Part shown: positions 1-4,962 of the stretch, piece after piece
Numbering within the stretch: position 1 is the first letter of the stretch
How the letters are laid out: each line of letters opens with the position of its first letter
Assembly (NCBI GenBank): GCA_001399805.1
Contig: LIHJ01000051.1
Coordinates: 1-6,091, forward strand
DNA length: 6,091 bases
Direction of reading: 5' to 3'
Source of the DNA: Candidatus Bathyarchaeota archaeon BA1
Lineage (GTDB): Archaea > Thermoproteota > Bathyarchaeia > Bathyarchaeales > Bathyarchaeaceae
Made by a program: the position numbers and the translations under genes
Notes under the pieces: generated by a model
Databases searched by the model: none
Told to the model about the DNA's origin: nothing
Seen by the model: the letters and a program-made list of their open reading frames with translations, nothing else

Positions 1-25
1 CAGCGAGTTAAATAAGCTAGAGAAA

Positions 26-308
26 ATGAAACAAACGATGGTGATGAAAGTTAATGCGGGGCATCTAGAAATGGATAAGATTCGGATTGCTGCTAACGTG
101 ATTAGGAAGGGCGGGAAAAATTTATAGCGAAGAAGCGTCCTCCGGACAACCCTTATAATAGTGCACGTCGCTAATAGAGAAGATGTATAATAAGTTGACC
201 AACTGAACCTATGATTAGAGCCATTATTTCAGCGTACTAGCGCGCGCATGAATGGAACAGCTATACACTCTAACCGTGAAATGTGCAAAGTATAATATGT
301 TCGATGAG
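26..308 (+). pseudogene. Decayed Sua5/YrdC (L-threonylcarbamoyladenylate synthase) N-terminal remnant
   Basis: An intact Sua5 makes threonylcarbamoyl-AMP for the t6A37 tRNA modification. Only pieces remain here. From ATG 26 one frame reads MVMKVNAGHLEMDKIRIA and NVIRKGG, the usual first strand and helix of the family, then stops at 125-127. The next family motif follows at once: AKKRPPDNP at 127-153, then after a frame change IVHVANREDV at 158-187, matching the family's RPxDNPLIVHIA segment. The 20 to 25 residues normally between them, including the PTETVYGLG substrate-binding motif, are deleted. Weaker matches continue: PMIRAIISAY before a TAG that sits where the Trp of WPGPLT is expected (about 204-236), and LYTLTVKCAK (261-290). 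The C-terminal part of the YrdC domain and the Sua5 domain are absent. The gene cannot give an active enzyme. Identification rests on remembered family consensus and is strong for the first two blocks, weaker after 190. Confidence 0.78.
289..298 (+). promoter_or_regulatory. Probable TATA box of the MNT-HEPN gene
   Basis: The sequence AGTATAATAT follows the purine-rich stretch GCAAAG, which resembles an archaeal BRE-TATA pair. A start of transcription about 25 bases on would fall near 316-322, just before the ribosome binding site (322-328) and the GTG start at 334. It lies inside the last recognisable sua5 remnant, so the promoter may have arisen from, or been brought into, former coding sequence. 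Assigned by pattern and spacing only. Confidence 0.4.
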
Positions 309-333
309 AATTTAGGTCTTGAAGGGAGCTAAT

Positions 334-1074
334 GTGGCAGAGCCCTTAAGAAACAAGAGGGAAGCAGTAAACCATTTTGTCAAGAAACTTTTGGATGTGG
401 CAAAGGGGCAGATAGCTAAAGTTTTAATCTTCGGTAGCTTAGCAAAGAAAAACATCAGAACTGAAAGCGATATAGATGTTTTTATCCTCTATTTCGGAGA
501 CGAAGAAAAAATACTGGATATTACGAGCGAGTTAAGTTTTGAAACCGCCCTTAAATACGGAGAATCCATTGAACCTTTCCTTATGTCGATACATGAATTC
601 AACAGTCGCAAAAATAGTTCCCTATTCTTGAGGGAAGTACTTAGAAATTGTGAGGTGATTTACGAGATGAGCAAAAATGAGTCGGACATGCTTGAAGCCC
701 AAGACTACGTGGATTTGGCCGAAGAATTCCTTACCTATGCTGAAGGAGCTCTCAAGCGAAAAGAATTCAGAGCAGCAATAGACCAGGGATATAACGCCAT
801 TGAACTAGCAATAAAAGCTCTCATATTGATTAAGGGAGAGACTCTAGCCAGCTCACACGGTGGAATAATCCAACGGTTAGGACGACTTTACATAATTACT
901 GGAGAAATACGAAAAGAAATTGGAAAAAACACACGAAGGTCTTTAACTATCAGAAATAAAGCTAGATATGACCCAAAAGCAAAAATAACAGAAGAAGACG
1001 CTACGTCTATAATCGGGTTAGCAAAAGAGCTTCTCGACGCCCTCAATAAGAAAATAAAAACCAAAACCAGTTAA
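334..1074 (+). CDS. MNT nucleotidyltransferase-HEPN domain fusion protein
   Basis: 246 residues from GTG 334. This start is preferred over TTG 319 (251 residues) because AAGGGAG at 322-328 sits 5 bases before GTG 334, while TTG 319 has no usable site. Residues about 15-110 are a minimal nucleotidyltransferase (MNT): GS at 34-35, then SDIDV with D46 and D48, and E80 as possible third carboxylate. Residues about 124-240 are a helical HEPN domain of the COG1895 type, with the typical SHGGI (174-178) and a motif RNKARY (207-212). Classical HEPN RNases have R-X4-6-H; here the His position is Tyr, as in the R-x-x-A-D-Y group, so RNase activity is uncertain. In type VII toxin-antitoxin systems HepT and MntA are separate genes and MntA AMPylates HepT; this single chain carries both domains, so it could be self-regulating or simply a stand-alone nucleotidyltransferase. 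Soluble, no signal peptide or membrane segment seen. It abuts a sua5 remnant and has no same-strand partner gene. Confidence 0.88.
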   Translation: MAEPLRNKREAVNHFVKKLLDVAKGQIAKVLIFGSLAKKNIRTESDIDVFILYFGDEEKILDITSELSFETALKYGESIEPFLMSIHEFNSRKNSSLFLREVLRNCEVIYEMSKNESDMLEAQDYVDLAEEFLTYAEGALKRKEFRAAIDQGYNAIELAIKALILIKGETLASSHGGIIQRLGRLYIITGEIRKEIGKNTRRSLTIRNKARYDPKAKITEEDATSIIGLAKELLDALNKKIKTKTS

Positions 1075-1538
1075 CCAACGATGTTAAAAGCATTTTCCTG
1101 CACATAAGATTTAACCCTCATGACTCCTTAGCTGCTTTCCACTAGTTCCGGTCTTTGTCTAGCATTTTCATCGAGAACTCGCTGACACTCCCGCCTAAGT
1201 TATTATTGGTCTGAGGGCAGCGAAGGGGAATACGATTAGCAATCGAAGTGGATTTTTCTCCATAAGATGAGATGGAAAGAAAGATTATTTTAGAAGCAAT
1301 TAAACTGAATAAACCCTAGGGCAAGGTCAGCCTTTGAAAGGTCTACCAAATATGTGGGTCCTTTAGAAATTAGCAACAACACAAGAACTGTTAACAACCC
1401 TTGCAAATTTCTTTTCGGTTTCGGTCTGTTGCAACCCACATTTAACGAAAATTGTGTCATAACCCACCCTTGGTCTATTCCTTAAAAACCGAGCCACAAA
1501 CCATTCCCGTTCCTAAGTCCTCGTAAATACCAATGAAA
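1075..1538. other. Gene-poor interval with weak decayed reading frames
   Basis: No tRNA-like GTTCGANNC arm, CRISPR repeat, insertion sequence end or long ORF was seen. Two short coding-like fragments were noted. On the plus strand ATG 1272 opens 15 codons (MERKIILEAIKLNKP) before TAG 1317; this faintly recalls the start of LUD-domain proteins but is too short to trust. On the minus strand 1363-1512 is open for 49 codons (described separately). No strong T-run terminator for the MNT-HEPN gene was found after 1074. The interval reads as degraded DNA between two gene units. Confidence 0.5.
1363..1512 (-). pseudogene. Possible decayed small gene, unrecognised
   Basis: The minus strand is open for 49 codons, ending at TAA (1363-1365), and reads WFVARFLRNRPRVGYDTIF then VKCGLQQTETEKKFARVV. 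The composition (charged residues regularly spaced, Arg/Lys/Glu/Val) looks like real protein rather than a shadow frame. No ATG lies in this frame; a stop codon (1513-1515) precedes it. A neighbouring frame upstream opens at an ATG on the complement near 1556 with MLASFKDFIGIYEDLG and could join it through one frameshift near 1505-1515, giving about 70 residues in all. I do not recognise the family. It overlaps the gatC promoter, so if it was a gene it is now probably dead. An overlapping second minus frame is also open for 56 codons (from ATG at about 1459), which lowers confidence in either. Confidence 0.25.
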
Positions 1539-1547
1539 TCTTTAAAT
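1535..1547 (+). promoter_or_regulatory. Probable BRE-TATA promoter of gatCA
   Basis: GAAATC followed by TTTAAAT (1541-1547) fits an archaeal BRE-TATA element. Transcription would begin about 25 bases on, near 1568, giving a very short leader that starts at the ribosome binding site AGGAAGGG (1568-1575), 6 bases before the gatC ATG. Spacing supports it; no experimental evidence. Confidence 0.5.
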
Positions 1548-1581
1548 GAAGCTAACATTTTCTTACTAGGAAGGGCATGTC

Positions 1582-1875
1582 ATGAAGAAACGTCTTATAT
1601 CTAAGAAAGAGGTTGAACACGTCGCATGGCTGGCACATATCGAACTTTCTGAGGATGAGAAAGATATTTTCACTAAGCAGTTCAATGAAATCCTTGACTA
1701 TTTTAAAAAAATTGATGCGGTAGAGACCGAGGATGTTCCTCCAACCTATCATGTTTTAGATTTAGTGAATGTTTATCGCGAGGATGAAGTTTTGCCCTCC
1801 CTACCAGTAGAAGAGGCTCTCCAAAACGCGCCCAAAAAAGAGAGGCAGTTTCTCAAGGCTCCCAGAATCGTGTGA
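1582..1875 (+). CDS. gatC: Asp-tRNA(Asn)/Glu-tRNA(Gln) amidotransferase subunit C
   Basis: 97 residues, the normal length for GatC. GatC is a small stabilising subunit that wraps around the GatA-GatB interface and helps GatA fold; it has no active site. Sequence support: an N-terminal helix with EVEHVAWLAHIELSEDE (the family's VxxxAxLArIxLsexE pattern), a helix with FNEILDYFKKIDAVET (the ilxyveqLxevDt pattern), the VPPTYHVLDLVNVYREDEV segment and a C-terminal LQNAPKKERQFLKAPRIV matching the usual NAPxxxxgfFxVPrv ending. ATG 1582 is preceded by AGGAAGGG (1568-1575). The stop is followed after 12 bases by gatA, so the two are surely co-transcribed. Confidence 0.96.
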   Translation: MKKRLISKKEVEHVAWLAHIELSEDEKDIFTKQFNEILDYFKKIDAVETEDVPPTYHVLDLVNVYREDEVLPSLPVEEALQNAPKKERQFLKAPRIV

Positions 1876-1887
1876 GGAGCGAGCTTC

Positions 1888-3351
1888 ATGCTTGGGTTGC
1901 AAGGACTAACCGCCAGGAGAATCGTGGAAAAGATACGTGATAAGGAGATAACCGCAGAGGAGTATGTTTCATGGATCTTTGAAAGGATTCAGGAGGTGGA
2001 AAGCCGGGTTCATGCCTTCGTCACCCTTATCGAGGACGAGGCACTCCAAAGGGCTAGGGAGATCGACGAAAAGGCTTTGAAAGGAAAAACCCTTGGAAGA
2101 CTCGCCGGCGTTGCCATGGCAGTGAAGGACAACATTTGCACCAAGGGAATCCGAACCACCTGCTCCTCAAGAATGCTCGAGAACTTTGTTCCGCCATATG
2201 ACGCAACTGTTATCGAGAGAATCCAAATGGAAGACGCCATTATCATCGGGAAAACGAACATGGACTCTTATGCGATGGGGTCAACAACCGAGACTAGTGA
2301 CTTCGGTCCAACCTATAACCCTTGGAATATTAATTACGTTCCCGGGGGTTCATCTGGTGGAAGTGTTGCAGCAATCATGGCCGGTGAAGCGACGTTAGCA
2401 CTGGGCTCAGATACGGGGGGCTCAGTGCGTTGTCCGGCTAGTTTCTGCTCCGCGGTCGGCCTTAAACCCACCTTTGGCTTGGTAAGTAGATATGGCCTTA
2501 TCGCTTATGCTAATAGCTTGGAACAAATAGGGCCGATAACCAGGGACGTGTACGATTGTGCTCTATTATTAAGCATAATCGCTGGTCACGACCCCCGTGA
2601 CTCAACTTCAATTAACGCTCCCAAAAAGGATTATACACGGTTACTTGTGAACGATGTAACCGACATAAAGATAGGAGTTCCGAAGGAATTTTTCGGAGAG
2701 GGGGTAAATAAAGTCGTATCCAAAACTGTTTGGGACGGGGTCGATAAACTTGCAGAATTGGGAGCATTCCATGAAGAAACTTCCCTTCCTTCCCTTGAAT
2801 ATGCCCTACCTGCCTATTATCTGATAGCGATATCTGAGGCAAGCTCTAATTTAGCAAGGTATGATGGAATTAGATATGGGTACAGAATCGATGAAGAGGG
2901 GCTTAATTGGAATGAAACCTTTTCCAAAAGTAGGAGGATTGGTTTAGGTTCTGAGGTGAAGAGGAGGATTATATTGGGGACTTTCGCTCTTTCAGCCGGT
3001 TATTACAACAGGTATTACCTAAAAGCCCTTAAAGTGAAGACAATAATTAAACGCGAATTTGAAGAGGCGTTCAAGAAATATGATGTCTTAATCGGACCTA
3101 CGATGCCAACGCCTCCATTTAAAATCAGGGAAAAGATAGAGGATCCATTATCGCTCTACCTATGTGATATCCTCACCGTCCCTATCAACCTAGCTGGATT
3201 GCCAGCGATAAGCATCCCTTGCGGCTTTACTGATAATTTACCAATAGGAGTGCAAATTATAGGTAAGCATCTCCTTGAAGGCACGATTCTCCGAGTCGCC
3301 TACACATTCGAAAGGAACACAGACTTTCATAAACAAAAGCCCAACCTCTAA
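1888..3351 (+). CDS. gatA: Asp-tRNA(Asn)/Glu-tRNA(Gln) amidotransferase subunit A (glutaminase)
   Basis: 487 residues, full length. GatA is an amidase-signature enzyme that hydrolyses glutamine and passes ammonia through a tunnel to GatB, where the activated aspartyl or glutamyl group on the tRNA is amidated. The Ser-cisSer-Lys triad is visible: K80 in AVKDN, S155 in PGGSSGGSVAA and S179 in LGSDTGGSVR, each one residue later than in the Staphylococcus aureus enzyme (79/154/178). The following VGLKPTFGLVSRYGLIAYA and NSLEQIGPITR segments are typical GatA. One difference: the signature reads VRCPASF where many relatives have IRQPAAF; this lies just after the nucleophile and may be a lineage variant. 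The C-terminus (GVQIIGKHLLEGTILRVAYT then a FHKQKP end) is complete. AGGAG at 1875-1879 is 8 bases before ATG 1888, overlapping the end of gatC. Sequence decays into a pseudogene right after the stop. Confidence 0.97.
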   Translation: MLGLQGLTARRIVEKIRDKEITAEEYVSWIFERIQEVESRVHAFVTLIEDEALQRAREIDEKALKGKTLGRLAGVAMAVKDNICTKGIRTTCSSRMLENFVPPYDATVIERIQMEDAIIIGKTNMDSYAMGSTTETSDFGPTYNPWNINYVPGGSSGGSVAAIMAGEATLALGSDTGGSVRCPASFCSAVGLKPTFGLVSRYGLIAYANSLEQIGPITRDVYDCALLLSIIAGHDPRDSTSINAPKKDYTRLLVNDVTDIKIGVPKEFFGEGVNKVVSKTVWDGVDKLAELGAFHEETSLPSLEYALPAYYLIAISEASSNLARYDGIRYGYRIDEEGLNWNETFSKSRRIGLGSEVKRRIILGTFALSAGYYNRYYLKALKVKTIIKREFEEAFKKYDVLIGPTMPTPPFKIREKIEDPLSLYLCDILTVPINLAGLPAISIPCGFTDNLPIGVQIIGKHLLEGTILRVAYTFERNTDFHKQKPNL

Positions 3352-3379
3352 GTGACTGTCGTCGTGCCGCTAGAGAGGG

Positions 3380-3769
3380 ATGAGCCCTCATAGGGGCTCC
3401 AAAGTAGTCTGGCCCCGTGGCGATCTTCACCCCAACCTTGTAAGCCATTAGGAAGCTTTTTGGCATGGCATCTATGCACTCCCTTTGTTTCCTAAGCCTC
3501 CAAGGTGGCATGTCAAAAGGTTTTTCTAATGATTTCTTGTAGACCTCAACCAAGGCAAGCGAGGGCAAGTAGAAGGTACCATGCTTAACCATCATTTCGA
3601 CGGCTTCGCCATCCAAGAAGAAACCATGCTCCATGGAATCCATACTGCCAAGAATGGCATTCTTCACACCTTCAGCTCCCTGAGCGTGGGTGGCCACTCT
3701 TTTACCAACCTTGTGAGCTTCCTTAGTGATGGTTCTGATCTCCTCTACAGTAAATTATGGGTGGTGGGC
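3380..3769 (-). pseudogene. Amidohydrolase (COG1228 type) middle part, inverted fragment
   Basis: Read on the minus strand from about 3769, this gives HHP, a TAA where Gln is expected (3755-3757), then FTVEEIRTITKEAHKVGKR followed by VATHAQGAEGVKNAI, MDSMEHGFFLDGEAVEMMV, a KVGVKIATGPD strand and YFGAPMRAH. These are the second half of the metal-dependent TIM barrel of imidazolonepropionase-like amidohydrolases / Xaa-Pro dipeptidase relatives: HAQG and EHG carry metal-site histidines and GPD the catalytic Asp (usually GTD). The 125 codons from 3754 to 3380 have no frameshift. The homology stops exactly after the codons for AH at 3380; the minus frame then runs on to 3257 through antisense of gatA. 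The continuation, HGDNTDEP, is on the opposite strand at 3771, so this block was inverted in place. The N-terminal part, with the HxH metal motif, is missing from the window. Confidence 0.88.
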
Positions 3770-3770
3770 C

Positions 3771-4014
3771 CATGGTGACAATACCGACGAGCCCATAACC
3801 ATGGTCAAGTATGGTATGAAAACCATGGATGCGATAGTTGCTGCCACAAAGACTGGCGCTGAGTGCATAGGCATCCAAGACAAAGTTGGCACAATTGAAA
3901 AAGGAAAGATCGCTGACATTATTGGGGTAGATGGAAATCCTCTAGCGGGACATCGCCAGCCTTAAGACTGTTGCCTTTGTCATGAAGGAAGGATCAACGT
4001 ACTTCATGTCATAA
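3771..4014 (+). pseudogene. Amidohydrolase (COG1228 type) C-terminal fragment, original direction
   Basis: Plus-strand sequence reads HGDNTDEPITMVKYGMKTMD, then AIVAATKTGAECIGIQDKVG, TIEKGKIADIIGVDGNPL. This is the conserved C-terminal end of COG1228 amidohydrolases (mdAIxAATxxgAexlGxxdkvGtiekGKxADlivvdgNPL). One extra G in GCGGGAC (3945-3951) shifts the frame; after the shift it continues DIASLKTVAFVMKEG and ends at TAA 4012-4014, as the family normally does. It joins directly to the inverted block at a TGGGCCCA palindrome (3765-3772). With no N-terminal half, an inversion, a nonsense codon and a frameshift, this is a dead gene. Confidence 0.88.
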
Positions 4015-4020
4015 ATCTCC

Positions 4021-4034
4021 ATTTTTTGTTTTTA
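4021..4034 (+). terminator. T-rich archaeal-type terminator
   Basis: ATTTTTTGTTTTTA lies 7 bases after the final stop of the amidohydrolase remnant. Runs of T without a hairpin are the usual archaeal termination signal. It probably ended the amidohydrolase transcript and may now stop readthrough from gatCA before it runs into the convergent methyltransferase gene, whose stop is at 4068. Confidence 0.5.
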
Positions 4035-4067
4035 ACTAAAACCCCCACCCTCATGAAATTCCAAACC

Positions 4068-4790
4068 TTAAGCTTGCTTATAGCCAGAAACTATAATCAA
4101 TGGAGGATACCTCATTCCATGCTTATCTATTGAGGGGCCCAGTTCTGCTAGGATTTGTTCTCGAAACTCTTCCCAGAGGTCCTCCTTTGCCACGTCGGGC
4201 GAAAGCCAAATGTTTGGTTTAAAAGTTTCCACTTGAACATTGGCCAATCCAGCCCTCTTCATGTGGTGAGAGATTTTGCGTTCATCGAAGAAGTGGTCGC
4301 CTCCAATATCCCTGTGAAGCCTAATGTATGTCCTTTCAGCCTCATTTTCTGTTTTTGTGCTAAGCTCGATGATGCTCATTTTTCCGCCCTTCTTAAGGAT
4401 TCTTTTCATCTCTTCCATGATGTCTGGTAGGTCTTCGGGGCGCTTCAGCTCTTCTAAGAACCGGTAGCTCACCACCATGTCGGCAGCATTATCCAATATC
4501 ACGCCCTTGAGATTCGCCACATCCGCTTGTATGAAGCGGACCTGCTTTTTAACACCCAATTTATTTACATTCTTATTAAATTCCTTCAGATATTCGTCGG
4601 ATATGTCAACGGCTAACACTTTTCCACTTTCACACACAAGCCTTGCCACACAAACAGTGAAGCCACCTGCGCCGCAACCCGCATCCACGACGGTCATACC
4701 CTCTTGCACCCCAATGTGTTCGGCTAGCCTGAGCTTCATTTGATGTACGGCTTCTTCAAGCTGCTTAGAGCTCATTATAGCCCAGCCCAT
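4068..4790 (-). CDS. Class I SAM-dependent methyltransferase
   Basis: 240 residues. A Rossmann-fold methyltransferase of the Methyltransf_11/25/31 (UbiE-like, COG2226) kind; the substrate cannot be told. Motif I is VVDAGCGAGGF (34-44), the acidic end of strand 2 is AVDIS (60-64, D62 expected to hold the ribose of SAM), and IQAD (87-90) is the adenine-contact region. MVVSYRFLEEL (105-115) is the strand-4 motif and ILKKGGKMSIIELS (131-144) is the usual lkpGGxlxixe strand 5. The C-terminal part after residue 150 (with GGDHFFDE and an HHMKRAGL helix) is a cap-like region that may set specificity. No membrane segment. Start: ATG 4788-4790 has AGGAGG on the complement of 4800-4805, 9 bases away; an internal ATG at codon 6 is less likely. 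It faces the amidohydrolase remnant and runs away from gatB, so it is probably its own transcription unit. Confidence 0.93.
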   Translation of the reverse strand: MGWAIMSSKQLEEAVHQMKLRLAEHIGVQEGMTVVDAGCGAGGFTVCVARLVCESGKVLAVDISDEYLKEFNKNVNKLGVKKQVRFIQADVANLKGVILDNAADMVVSYRFLEELKRPEDLPDIMEEMKRILKKGGKMSIIELSTKTENEAERTYIRLHRDIGGDHFFDERKISHHMKRAGLANVQVETFKPNIWLSPDVAKEDLWEEFREQILAELGPSIDKHGMRYPPLIIVSGYKQA

Positions 4791-4862
4791 TCAGCCATCC
4801 CTCCTGCCTTCACGCTTATTTCGCAATTCCAATAGAATCCTGAGAGGCTGGTGGAGCAGACC

Positions 4863-4873
4863 ATAATTTAAAA
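4863..4873 (-). promoter_or_regulatory. Possible TATA box of the methyltransferase gene
   Basis: On the minus strand the sequence is TTTTAAATTAT, a good archaeal TATA-like element within the 172-base space between the divergent methyltransferase and gatB genes. It would start transcription near 4840, leaving a leader of about 50 bases. The A+T stretch can also be read on the plus strand, so its direction is uncertain. Confidence 0.35.
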
Positions 4874-4933
4874 CTTCCCCCACAAATACAGAAGATTTAT
4901 TTCGTCTTCTTTCATAAAACAATGTTGGTGATG

Positions 4934-4942
4934 CTGATATAG
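4934..4942 (+). promoter_or_regulatory. Possible TATA box for a leaderless gatB transcript
   Basis: CTGATATAG is centred about 25 bases before the proposed gatB GTG at 4963. This is the spacing expected if transcription starts at or next to the start codon (leaderless mRNA). It agrees with the lack of a well-spaced ribosome binding site: the only purine run, GAGAGG at 4955-4960, is 2 bases from the GTG. A position-based inference. Confidence 0.35.
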
Positions 4943-4962
4943 AGGCAATTGAAAGAGAGGCT

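Noticed and set aside
319..333. TTG 319 as the start of the MNT-HEPN gene
   Set aside because: The ribosome binding site AAGGGAG (322-328) lies downstream of it and is properly spaced only for GTG 334.
1272..1316. Possible LUD-domain (LutC-like) N-terminus MERKIILEAIKLNKP
   Set aside because: Only 15 codons before a stop, with no further match in any frame; similarity is from memory of a loose consensus.
1075..1560. Search for a tRNA, CRISPR repeat or insertion-sequence ends in the long gene-free interval
   Set aside because: No T-arm consensus, no regularly spaced repeats and no terminal inverted repeats were found by eye.
1552..1752. 66-codon minus-strand frame opposite gatC
   Set aside because: Entirely explained by antisense of the conserved gatC sequence; no ribosome binding site or recognisable domain.
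3257..3379. Minus-strand continuation of the inverted amidohydrolase frame to 3257
   Set aside because: After codon 3380 the translation no longer matches the family and runs antisense through the gatA 3' end, so it is read-through, not part of the gene.
3382..3399. GAGCCC/GGGCTC hairpin as a gatA terminator
   Set aside because: It has no following T-run, and the bases encode the conserved GAPMRA of the inverted amidohydrolase, which explains the sequence.
3581..3778. 65-codon plus-strand frame across the inverted amidohydrolase block
   Set aside because: It is the complement of the well-conserved amidohydrolase segment and shows no domain of its own.
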